From NCBI RefSeq assembly GCF_932526225.1, contig NC_064040.1, positions 11,818,856 through 11,882,855 on the forward strand: a stretch of DNA of 64,000 nt, given 5' to 3'. A model generated the notes under the pieces. That model saw nothing but the letters and a program-made list of their open reading frames with translations, searched no databases and was not told where the DNA came from. The DNA is from Nematostella vectensis (Eukaryota; Cnidaria; Anthozoa; Actiniaria; Edwardsiidae). Shown piece by piece: positions 36,259 through 60,689 of the stretch (position 1 is its first letter; every line of letters starts with the position of its first letter). The position numbers and the translations under genes are program-made.

Positions 36259-38163
36259 ATGCAGTACCTTCCTAAATATCGATCTTCACATTTCAACATC
36301 AAATCAAAATACAACCTTCCATTTTACTCTTCAAATATGCCTAAATTCGCTAACCAGAGACGCAAAAAGCGGCGTTTTTGTGGGAACCGCTTTACAGGAA
36401 GTCTCAATTTAGAGGAAAGCGAGTATAAGAGAGTTGAAAACAGTCCTAATGAGTCGGAAAACGAACCGAGTTTTTCGACTGACATGGAGCCTGTTCAAGA
36501 AGGCAATCCTGCAAAATCTGCTTCTTTTCGAAAGCTTTCGAAAACCGCTGTCGAGGCAGATACAGTGCCTAAACCTTCCCAATCCACTGCAAAGGTATCT
36601 GATGCTAAGGTGACCGGGTATCGTTTCGTGGATATGGACATTCTTAGCAATATTTTCGCTTTGCTACGATGTGGTGACTGTGGCGAGTTCTGCCTCGTGC
36701 TCGGGGAAGACGAGCACAACCGGAAGGGTTGTGCCTCGAAGCTACGTCTAACCTGCCAGAACTGTGACTGGAAGCATATCACTTATACTTCGAAAGTTCA
36801 AGGGCAAAGTTATGAAGTGAATCGCAGACTTGTTTACAGCATGAGAACACTCGGAAAGGGACATACTGGAGCCAGAAAGTTATGTTTACTTATGAACATG
36901 CCGCCACCACCTACTGCGAGGGCATTCACTAAAAACTCGCGCACACTGCTGAAGCATGTAAAGGAAATTGCAACCAAAAGTATGGGTGATTCTGCAAAAG
37001 AGCTTAAAGCAGATACATCGGATGGGCCAACCAATTGCGGTGCTTCATTCGATGGCACCTGGCAGAGAAGGGGCTTTTCATCTCTGAATGGCTGTGTCAC
37101 CGGCATCTCTATTGACACAGGGAAAGTTCTCGATGTAGAGGCCCTTACGGTGTCCTGCAAACAATGCAAGCTGCATGATCATCTAGATAAGGATAGCGAG
37201 GAATACAGTTTGTGGAAGGCAAATCACAACGACTGCAAGGCCAACTTCAGGGGTTCCGCACCTGCTATGGAGCCTGAGGGTGTACAGCGAATCTTTAATC
37301 GTTCTGTAGAGACCCACAATATCCGTTACACTGAATATTATGGTGATGGCGATTGCAAAAGCTTTAATAGAGTTGAGAAAGTCTATGAGGCTGACAATAT
37401 TATAGTTAAGAAAAAGGAGTGTATTGGGCACGTACAGAAGAGAGTTGGTAACTCCCTTCGAAAACTGAAACGTGACATCCCAGGTCTAGGCGGCAAAGGC
37501 AAGCTAACCGATGCACTCATTGACAAACTACAGAATTATTATGGCATTGCCATACGTTCAAATGTTGGAAACTTGGAGCAGATGCGTAAGGCAATTCATG
37601 CTAGTCTTATGCATTGTGCTTCTAATGAAGCTAGAGTGCTGCATGACCACTGCCCGACTGGAAGCACAAGCTGGTGTAAAAATCAGAAAGACAAAGCAGA
37701 CCACACCAATACATTTAAGCACAGTGCTGGTCTGCCATTGGAGATACTGGCCAAGGTAAAGCCAGTATATGTTAGGCTAAGTGAAGCCAGTCTGCTGGAG
37801 AAATGCCTACATGGCAAAACACAGAACCAGAATGAGAGTTTGAATGCAATGATTTGGCAGCGAGTGCCCAAGGAGGTGCATGTCGGCAGGGATATTCTGG
37901 AATTGGGCTTGTATGATGCTGTATGTCATTTTAACATGGGGTACAGCTCTGTACTAAGACTGTTGGAAGCCCTCAAAATCCCTGCCGGCAAATATACGGA
38001 AGCAGGCTGTGGCCTTGAGGATACTTCTAGAGTTCGGCTTGCAGAGTATAAAAGTAAGGAGGCATCTAAAAGAAGGAGAAAGGTCCTGAGAGGCAAAAGA
38101 AAAAAGAAAGAGGACAAGAAGAAGCAAGCTGAGGGCTCTCTGTATGATCCTGGTGGATTTTAG
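36259..38163 (+). CDS. Mutator-like transposase, open reading frame intact
   Basis: 634 codons from the first ATG. The likelier start is ATG 36337 (MPKFANQRRKKRRFCGNRFT, 608 aa), because the Arg/Lys-rich RRFCGN opening is usual in this transposase family. Recognised segments are a CxxC..C zinc region (CGDCGEFC, CQNCDW), the core ASFDGTWQRRGFSSLNGC with the first catalytic Asp, YYGDGDCKSF with the second, HDHCPTGSTSWC, and NESLNAMIWQRVPKE near the expected catalytic Glu region. The C-terminus is a basic nuclear-signal-like tail. It catalyses cut-and-paste transposition using the flanking TIRs. No intron or frame break was seen, so the copy may be recent or active. Assignment to the Mutator superfamily is by remembered motifs. 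Confidence 0.85.
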   Translation: MQYLPKYRSSHFNIKSKYNLPFYSSNMPKFANQRRKKRRFCGNRFTGSLNLEESEYKRVENSPNESENEPSFSTDMEPVQEGNPAKSASFRKLSKTAVEADTVPKPSQSTAKVSDAKVTGYRFVDMDILSNIFALLRCGDCGEFCLVLGEDEHNRKGCASKLRLTCQNCDWKHITYTSKVQGQSYEVNRRLVYSMRTLGKGHTGARKLCLLMNMPPPPTARAFTKNSRTLLKHVKEIATKSMGDSAKELKADTSDGPTNCGASFDGTWQRRGFSSLNGCVTGISIDTGKVLDVEALTVSCKQCKLHDHLDKDSEEYSLWKANHNDCKANFRGSAPAMEPEGVQRIFNRSVETHNIRYTEYYGDGDCKSFNRVEKVYEADNIIVKKKECIGHVQKRVGNSLRKLKRDIPGLGGKGKLTDALIDKLQNYYGIAIRSNVGNLEQMRKAIHASLMHCASNEARVLHDHCPTGSTSWCKNQKDKADHTNTFKHSAGLPLEILAKVKPVYVRLSEASLLEKCLHGKTQNQNESLNAMIWQRVPKEVHVGRDILELGLYDAVCHFNMGYSSVLRLLEALKIPAGKYTEAGCGLEDTSRVRLAEYKSKEASKRRRKVLRGKRKKKEDKKKQAEGSLYDPGGF

Positions 38164-38750
38164 AAAGTATGATCTGAACACTGCCCTCATATTATGAATT
38201 TACACATTTACGTTATCTTTAACTTGAGATTTCTCAAATTGTGAGATTTCCGTATATTAGTAATACTCTAACAGTGATATCTTCCAGAGAATTTGTTGGA
38301 ATTGGCTATTTTTTCAGGGGATGTGCAGTATATGTATTCTTATACAAAGACCTAAAGGATAAACATTTGCTTTAAATCTCAAATTGAAAATAATTTTCAA
38401 ACCTGACAAACAAATATCCAAATATTAGTTTCTGACAAAATATTCCTCTAATTTGAAAAATATCACCAGGGTAATTTCTATACTTCATTGTATGCATATG
38501 TTGTAGTAGAAGATTTCCTAAAAGTTTGGTGGCTATTGATAAAAAAATAAAGGAGTTATCACTGTAAGACTGGATACCATGATTTCGGGGTAATTAAGCC
38601 CCCCTGGTTGCCATAGCAACGCAATGTTTTGTCAAGTATGTCAATAAATTTATCTGATCACATAGGTTGTATGTATGTTGGTTAAAAATTATTCTAGTGC
38701 TTTTCAAAAAAAGTCACCCCTCAGGGTCTCACACCACCTTTTAAGAGTAA

Positions 38751-38828
38751 ATTTTATGGCATTACATCACTTCATAGCTATTTACTCTTAAGAGTAAATA
38801 GCTATGAAGTGATACAATGCCATAAAAT
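38751..38828. repeat. 39 bp perfect-centre palindrome at right end of the Mutator-like element
   Basis: The arms 38751-38789 and 38790-38828 are complementary with two mismatches and no loop (centre CTCTTAAGAG). The left arm repeats TIR sequence in the orientation of the left TIR, so TIR sequence is present three times in the element. Confidence 0.9.
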
Positions 38829-39192
38829 TTTGACATCAAATAGGCAGTGTGGATGTAGATTGAGGTCTTTGCATTAGCTGAGTTTTAAGCCGATTATTTC
38901 CTTTTTTCAACAACAGAAAAGAACAACTTTCATAAAGAAGTTGATGGGAGATAAGACCATTGATGCAGAATCATTGAGATTAAAAGCAGCAATGAAGGAG
39001 CAATACAAGGCACTGGAGCAGAAATACAAGAAATTGCAAGAGAAATGTGACCAGACTGTCATAGAATTTAATTACAAATGCATTGACCTGCAGAAACAGA
39101 TTGAAGATTACAGGCATAGTGAGATATATCCAGAGATCCAAAGATCAAAATCATCATGGATGTCCCACAAGAGATCACATAGAATGAGATAG

Positions 39193-42100
39193 CATTGGGT
39201 TTTCGTTTTATAGAAGTATGTAGATGCTAGTCAAACAGTTGCTGATCTTTGTAGGTTTATGAGTAAGTAATCAGGCCCGTACCCAGGATTTTTCATGGGT
39301 GGGCAAAATCCGAAAAAGTGGACCTAATTTTTCCAGGATGGGGGGGGGGGGGGGGGGGGGGGGGGGGGTGGGGCGATGGGGGGGGGGGAGATTTCTGATA
39401 ATATTCTGACCATCCCTGAAAGAACAAAAAGGGATTTATTTATGCCATTTTCACAAGAAGTTTGAATTTTTTTTTAGATTTTTGACATACAAGAGTAATC
39501 TAGAATGCCTAATTCGCTAATAATACATACCTTTCAACCTCCGAAAATCTCAAGGCTTGAATTTTTTGGGGGGAGGGGTGGGGTATATTCATTTTTTGGG
39601 GGAGGGGTGAGTTTAACCTTGATTAGCAACTCGAGAATAGGTTTGATCCATTTTTTTATATCCGGTCGATATTCGAAAGGGGTACTTCGATCTGTGTCGA
39701 CTTTTCGAGGGGTGTGCGGGCGAAAGTATACACACACTCGACCCTATTGTCTGCCAACCAATCAGATCAGGCGACACAACATTCCACAAATAGCAACAAC
39801 TCTTCTAGCGGTCTACGACAAACTCGCTAGCAAGTATTTGCCTAACTATTTTCAATCATTTCTGGGCTAAAGACCACTCCAAATGTCACCGATCTGTACC
39901 AAGACGTGCACGAACTGAAACAAATTCATGGTCAGTATCTTCGAAAGGGCTAAGTTTGGTGAAATATTCGGAAATTAGCTAAGTTTGGAGACAATTCTCT
40001 GATGTCAGATTGGTTCGTTTCGTAAATGGATTCATGAGCTAACGATTAAATGTAGAGAGGGGGAAATGCTCCCTCAATACTGATTCAATCTTAGATCAGA
40101 CAAGGCTGGTGGTTTGGTGAAGTCTCCTGTAGTTTTTGGTATCAATTTACTGATTCTTGTCGTTCTGGATTGCGACGTATCTTATCTACCAGCAACCTAG
40201 CATCGACTACGGACCACTTTCTTACGAGAATATCTTTCCTTTCTCCCCTTCGAATTATGGTTGTCTGGGAAATTATGGCTTCGTCTTCGAGTTAGTGTCG
40301 GTTCTCTAAGGTTATTGGTTCTAAGAGTTAATTTTTTTAGCTTCATAGCGAGGATACCAATGTGACTGGAGTGAGTTTTCACATTGCAGATTATCACTAG
40401 GAACCTGGATGGACGTGTTCAAAGCGGATGTGTAAACCAACTGGTAAGTTTAAATTTTTCTATCATGTTTAATTTTACTCATAAAACCTTTTACTACAGC
40501 GGTATTTCTACTGAATAGACTTTCTAATAATTGAGATTTTACTGTCCAATCCATTGCAAATATGCTTGTTGATGTTGGAGTCTACGGACGGTGGATGCAA
40601 ACCGAAAACCAAACCGCATATTGTTATTATTATTATTTGTAAATGTGGTTAGAAACCTTAAATGAAACCGCAGTTCAACGATTATACTGTAAATTTTGTA
40701 TATCAAACTTTTCAAAGATGTATTTTTATTCAAAGATCGTGCTCTTTAAGTTGAAGTTGGATTTCTCGTTGCATTCGCTCGACACCTTTCGGCTTTCACC
40801 CTCTCGTCGTATCAAATATTATGAGCTTTACACTAGAATCCAGACCGCTGTTAAGGCCCCTTAAACACATTTTTCAGCTATTAAACTTTTAACACCTAAC
40901 AGACGATAGTTAAAAATGTTTTCCTCTATTCTTGTTTTAACCTTTGCGGTATATGGAGTAGTATCTGTATGTATTACTCCGGAAATCGTGCATTGTTAGC
41001 AAAGCGCCATTTTTGTTTACGTTTGTTCAGATCAGGATTGTTCGTCTAGGTGTTATTCTGAGTCAAACCCTTTAGCCAAAACACTCTCTACGAACTTAAC
41101 AAATCCTTAGATTGATTAAAAAGTTTCTAGAACTAACTAGGGCACGATTGTTTTATAGTTGAGGTCAGGAAATCGGTACTACATAAGCTTAATTAATGAA
41201 ATTGTGTATGTGATTATTTGTTTCGAAACAGCGAAGTTTTTTTATATAATTTTTAGATGTTTTTACTGGTTATATTTTGGGTGCATAGGTTTTTTTTTTT
41301 CAAATAACTGCCCATTGATTATTTCTAAAAGCAGGAAACCTTACTTGGTCAAATTTAGAGGTAAAATGCTTTATAATGGCTCACGTTAGGTGATTGAGAA
41401 AATGTATTATATAATGCATTTGGGATATTTATTCCTTTTTGACATTTTTAATGTGTTCTTTTCAACAATTTACACTGCACTCTGTTTCGAACTAATTCTT
41501 ATTGATAATTCTATATAAAATAACACAGTATTTGATCGAATATTTCACAGTTCAACCATTACATATCGACACTACAGGTGGTTCAAGTTGGGATAGTTGT
41601 AGTGTTCTAATAGTATATATGAGTGGAATATAACACACAGAATAGAGGAATATGTGCAGCCTACTTTTCATTTTAAAACTGATGAAAAAATCATCGTGTA
41701 CTTCAACCTTGACAAACCCCATCTCAAAATTATCTGTACTCATCACAGCCCAAAGCTGTAGCAGGCCACGTAAGATTTTGGGGGGGGGACTATAAAAAAC
41801 ATTAAGAAATTATTGGGGGGGGGGGCACAGCCACGCCCGTACTGGTCATTTCCTTATAATTTTTGAAAATATTGGGGGGCACATTCCCCCAGTGCCCCAC
41901 CCCTTGCTACAACCCTGTAGTCCCGTTGAGGCTTTTTCATTTCCCTAGAATGGGGTTTCCATTCCCCCCCAAGACAGTTTGGGTGGTAAATGAGAGAGTT
42001 TAGATAGGAAGGGGGTCTATGTGACAGTAAATATTAACAGCTACTATTAAAAGTAGTGTTTTTAAGGCATTTCACACCTGAGAAAACTTTCATGACATTA

Positions 42101-44062
42101 AACATTGCATTTCTGGGCTTATAACCTAAGAAGCCCTACCCTGGTCCCAGAGCCTTGAGCATATTATATGAGCGTCTCTCTATTCAGTGGCCAGCGAGAG
42201 ATGCACGAGGCTCTGGAACCAGGGTAAGGCAGCCCGATAACACTAATATACAAAACATACAGTGTCTAGACCCCTCTTATCATCTCTTTTTTATTCATGC
42301 CATAATTTGGCTTAAACCCTGCCATTGATTTGGGTAAAATTGTTTGGTCATAATTTAGTCTTAATTTTAAAACGTGAAAGAAACACAGTTATTTTTATAA
42401 AATCACTTAGATTATTTATCTGACAGAAAGCCTGAGTGGACTTGTTATACTCTATAATAATATAACCAAGTGTGTGACTAAATCATGATCTTTGATTTAT
42501 CCATAAGTGTAATGAATAAAGTTAAGAGAAAAAACCTCTTTCAATTAGTTTGGCTGGTGCATATGTCAATCAAACCGGTTTCCATAAGGAGATTGAATTA
42601 GAAATTAGCCAGCTTACATTAAATCCTATGATATTCTCACCAAATATTAAAATGGTAAGATCTTTCACAAATTTGCTTCAATCATTGGAAAATGGTTGAT
42701 TAATGTCCACCTAATAACGATATTGAAAGAAGAGATTTCGGTCTAGAATGCATGTTTGTCTTAGAATGTGTATAATAATCTGGGATGGTAAATTTTTGTT
42801 TTATTTTTATTTTGCCATTATCTCGAGTGTTTTCAAACTTTTCAAAGTAATGTTTCAATCATCACATTTTTAACTGAGTGCCCCCATCGTGTTGATTTCA
42901 AATGTTCCTCAGTTATTGATAGGTTGCAGTGATATTAGACAAGGACAATCTCATTACTGTTTTTTTAATGTCTATATTTTATATGTTCTGTATATTTAGC
43001 AATTTAATATTCATATATTTTTCTCAATAATGCAATATTCATTGTTTAAGTGGAAGTTTTTATCCCAGGAACTTAAAGAAACAATCAGTTTTATAATTGA
43101 AAACACCCTACTTATATAGTATATGGCCTTATTTAAATTTTAAAGTGTTTTTTTTTCTTCCTTGTATTTTTATCTTTGTAGTACCATGAATACATACTTA
43201 AAACATGTATGGCAAGTATGGAAATTCTGATAATTTTGCCATTTGAAACTCTTAAAATCGTTACCATAGTTACGTAATATTTTCTCATGAAATTTTTACA
43301 GCTTGTTAGTAAGTCATCATCCTGTATATATTATATGTAATCAAGGTCATTTTTCTGTCCTCATAAAAGCAGGGAAATTTGGAAATTGATATATTTGCTA
43401 TCTGTTCTTAGCCATTGTGAGGAAATATAAAGAGAGAAGTGATAAAAGTTGTTTGCCTCATTTGGGGTTGTGAGATTAGCCAACCCCTCAAATCTAAAAT
43501 GTCTGAGTGATATATAAAAGTTTTTCGTCAACAAATTTTCTAATAGGTTTATCTAAAAAATTCAAATAATTTCAGATTATCATTATGATTAAATGAGGAC
43601 ATTCTCTTCATCCAACTCATAGCTAGCATATTTTTGGTTTATTTGCTTCCTTTATTTTTTTTTTGTCTCTTAAAGGTTTTGGTACCAACAGCAATAACTT
43701 TTTGAAGAAATCATTTTTATTTGGAATATAAAAATATATATAGCATCATTTTAATGTAAAGTGCCCTTGTAATTTTCACCCATCTTCACATGCAGTCTGG
43801 TCTTGTATTTAATGTCTGTTGTGTGACAAATTTTAATTAATCCAATGTTCACCAACACTATTTTATAAGTTCTTGAGTCATTTTCGTTTCTCTTTCTAAT
43901 CTTCTTTTTATTGATGTGCTTTCAGATAAACATTATAGCCAAAGTGTGATGTAGTAGGAAAAGGTATAGTAAATATGAATTTGGATTAGTTACCATGTCT
44001 GTGTCAAACTTACAATACTTTTATTTTCATGATTGTTTAGGGGCTTTTGGTGACTCAGGATA
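39193..44062. other. Intergenic, upstream of PALS1
   Basis: Contains poly-G tracts (39342-39380), a dispersed repeat at about 41750-41925 (shared with 20808-20902; poly-G rich), and a hairpin at 42131-42224. It also includes about 1.8 kb of AT-rich unique DNA before the first PALS1 coding exon. No coding homology was recognised. A splice acceptor GATTGTTTAG at 44031-44040 implies at least one upstream untranslated exon of PALS1 somewhere here. Confidence 0.5.
42131..42224. repeat. Hairpin repeat CCCTGGT.CCAGAGCCT
   Basis: TACCCTGGTCCCAGAGCCT and AGGCTCTGGAACCAGGGTA are inverted about 94 bp apart. Probably a short MITE; flanks not resolved. Confidence 0.6.
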
Positions 44063-57797
<13,735 letters not shown>

Positions 57798-57827
<30 letters not shown>

Positions 57828-58197
57828 CGCACAGTGGGTACCAGTCTCCTGGCCACGGTGACGCACTATAAGTACCAGTCTCCTGGCCACGGTGACGCAC
57901 TATAGGTACCAGTCTCCTGTCCACGGTAGCGCACAATGGGTACCAGTCTCCTGGCCATGGTAGTGCACAATGGGTTCCAGTCTCCTGGCTACGGTAACGC
58001 ACAGTGGGTACCAGTCTCCTGGCCACGGTAACACACAGTGGGTTCCAGTCTCCTGGCCATGGTAGTGCACAATGGGTACCAGTCTCCTGGCCATGGTAGT
58101 GCACAGTGGGTACCAGTCTCCTGGGCACGGTAGCGCACAATGGGTACCAGTCTTCTGGCCACGGTAACGCAAAGTGGTTACCAGTCCTTCATGCTAC
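57798..58197. repeat. 34 bp minisatellite starting inside the last PALS1 exon
   Basis: CCAGTCTCCTGG-type cores occur at exactly 34 bp spacing from 57807 to 58181 (12 units). The first unit is the C-terminal coding end and stop codon of PALS1 (codons for QWVPVSWLR and TAA). Later units vary at a few sites. Long ORFs on the minus strand here follow from the repeat. Confidence 0.95.
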
Positions 58198-58199
58198 CC

Positions 58200-60660
58200 A
58201 CTTTAGAGCGTCGTTATCATCCGTTAAGTAAATTTATTATCGAAAACCAAATGTTTTATGGAATGTCGTCTGAAATTGCATTTATTTCAATTATATAACT
58301 ATTTTGAGATTTTACTTTGCTGTTTACGCATGCATATTGTATTGTACTAGTTCTCAATTTTTGTTTTAACGGGGTCGGCCTAAATTGCGTGTTATATGAG
58401 CTCGCTGTAGACATATATCTTTTAGTCCAACTCTAGTAATAGCTATTGATTTACTAGCCGAAGATATGACAAAAGCCGCGAAACTATAATCCAAATGAAA
58501 AGAAAGCTGGAAGTTCCACAGTATTTGTATGAAATTTTCGGATAGCTTTTGTATTTGGCAGCGGTTTGCTAATAACGTTATACAAAAATTGACGGCTGTA
58601 ATCATAGATCCGACATGTCGCGCGCACGAATAGCCAATCAGAAAAGAAGTGACGTAATAGCAGCCATGCGGTCCCACAAAATGAAAAAAATTGGAATTTG
58701 TCGCAGAAATTCTCGCGCGCTGACGTCGAGTTGATGCCAAACGTGTTGAGGTACGACTGGTTCTCAATTTCCACAGACTTTTTCTTTTTAAGAAAAAATG
58801 AGCAACTAGTTATTTCTGTTAAGAACTCTTAATTTGGGGTTCCTTTGGGGTAGGGAAAGTATTTTGACTCAAAATGGCGGCAAAACATTCTTTGACCCAG
58901 ATTTTACCGTTTTAAAGTCGATTTGTTGTAAAATTAGACAAATTATACGAAAAAATTATAGATGTCGACCTAAGAGACCATTTTATTCCTTTGGCATTTA
59001 ATATTTTGTAGTGAAATTTGCCAACAATGCTTTTAACGCTAAACTCGAGGTGCTCTCGGTTGCATTTTGCGTTTTTCGAAATATTAAAAAAACGGTGCCA
59101 TGTCAAATTCTTGAAAAACAAAATTTCTTAAAATATTGTTGATATAGCTCAAAACCCATTACGCAACCGAGAGCACCTCGAAAATGTAACATTCTAGAAG
59201 ACTGCAAAAAGAAAATCGCAAAAAGTATTTTTCCAAAGGAATAAAATGCGTTTTCCCAATTTAGACTCTCAATGGGGGGTCAACCCTAATTGGATTAGGG
59301 AATGGTATCAGGTGTAAAAAAAAATAATGAAAATTGTTCCTCGATGATCATACTTTGGTGGTACAAGATTTCAAAACCTGAGCTTTTATGCACTTGCTTG
59401 TACAATTTTTTCAAAAAATACCTCTATTAGCCGATTCTGATACCTTAAAATCTTTAAGATAGTTAAAAGAGCTTGCTTATTTTGAAATAACATGCAAATA
59501 TGTATTCAATGTATTAGTTTATTATATTTTCTTTCATGATAAGCATGGCTTGAATTATCTATAATGAAAACACAAAGTCTGAATTCTTGATGAGGCGTGA
59601 ACATTTTCTAAAATTACAAATTATACAAAATACAAAATTTAATCGACGCAAAACGCCAAAAAACCATTAAGTCATTTTCATTCTAACAGAATTATTTTGG
59701 TTTTCCAGAAATGAAAGAAATCTTTTGGCATTATCTTTTTGTAATTGTTATCTTTATACGACAAAGGTGATGCTTGTATCTTGATCATTACATTTCAAAG
59801 GGAGAAATGCTCATTTATTTTATAGCCATTGCAAGATAAGCTGTCACATTTTCAAATGAATTATTAATCACAAATTCATCTGCTATTTAGGCTCGATTTC
59901 CAGCTCGTTTCTATGAGCCCCCAGTACGTGCCTATCGACGGCTGGAAATAGAGCCTATCTGGTATTTTGACACAATAATTTTGTAGAGTATCAGCCATAT
60001 TTCATGATGTAAAATGAATGTTTATAAATTTCATTGACTTGAAACAATTGCTTTCCTCGTAAGGAATCTCGCAGACCACAAAAAGTCAAGTAACATATAA
60101 TAGGAATCGTATATTTTTTTTCTATGTACGTTATTTTCCCTCGCAATTGTCACCATGGAAAAAAGGCCCTAAACATGTAATCATTCCCGTTATATTTGAA
60201 CTAGTGTTTGAGTAGGAACGAGAAAGGGGTAAATGGGTATATACATGCCAGGATTTTATTGCAACCTTGCATTGAGTAAGCGGTCATTAAGTTGAGTTTT
60301 TCTTATTGTGTTAAAAGGGTAAACAAGTTATCCATTGAATCATTTTCACAGCTCAATACAAGTTTATCATTATTGTTGCATTCATGAGATGTTTTTAGTT
60401 GACATAGCAACGCATTTATTCCAGGATGATTGTAGTTGTAAATACTTTTTAGCCAAATAAATATTTTTATACATGATGATTGGTTGTTCCTTTTTCCACG
60501 TGATGAATGGTAGTTCAATCAAACACATCCTCCGTTACTTCGTTTAATAAAAAAGGCCAATATCCCGGGGTCTGGGGGGGGGGGGGGGGGGGGGTGCGGG
60601 CTCAAAAAAAAAGAAGAGGATAATCGTCAATCCACCAGGCAAATATATCAATGCCCTACC
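58200..60660. other. Intergenic between PALS1 and the 35 bp array
   Basis: No gene recognised. It holds a fold-back at 58970-59255, a hairpin at 59889-59958 (AGGCTCGATTTCCAGC / GCTGGAAATAGAGCCT), and a G20 tract near 60574-60593. The 133-codon minus-strand ORF at 58366-58767 has no recognisable domain. Confidence 0.5.
58970..59255. repeat. Nested inverted repeat (fold-back)
   Basis: The arms CATTTTATTCCTTTGG / CCAAAGGAATAAAATG are outer and CGAGGTGCTCTCGGTTGC / GCAACCGAGAGCACCTCG are inner. Both pairs are centred near 59110, so the whole segment can fold back. Non-coding. Confidence 0.8.
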
Positions 60661-60689
60661 CCCCATCACAGGCCACGACATTTTTCAAC

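Larger units (their letters stand above)
35871..38872 (+). mobile_element. Mutator-like DNA transposon with 73 bp TIRs
   Basis: Terminal inverted repeats 35871-35943 and 38800-38872 are 73 bp each with five mismatches (start GCAAAGACCTCAATCTACAT). They enclose the open transposase at 36259-38163. No convincing 8-11 bp target duplication was seen at the edges. The element lies inside the intron of the CARD pseudogene, about 470 bp beyond the BEL element. Confidence 0.82.
28157..39192 (+). pseudogene. Decayed tandem copy of the CARD-coiled-coil gene
   Basis: Exon-like segments 28157-28431 and 38917-39192 align with exons 2 and 3 of the gene at 21955-24736, and both keep a TTTTTAG / AACAG acceptor. 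The CARD segment reads well to KLLKILWRRKY, then a nonsense codon (TGA at 28354-28356 where copy 1 has GGA), followed by a deletion of about 27 bp across the helix-5 region. The coiled-coil segment has an early in-frame stop and a frameshift; the coil itself (KEQYKALEQKYKKLQEKCDQ) survives in another frame. No match to the first exon was found. The intron, about 0.5 kb in copy 1, is 10.5 kb here because of the BEL and Mutator-like insertions. A single product would need readthrough of several breaks, so this is a pseudogene, although the coil frame alone could still be translated. Confidence 0.78.

Noticed and set aside
39505-39870. 121-codon plus-strand ORF
   Set aside because: Gly-rich frame through poly-G DNA followed by an unrecognised tail; no splice or homology support.
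58366-58767. 133-codon minus-strand ORF
   Set aside because: No recognisable domain, no supporting splice sites, overlapping frames equally open.
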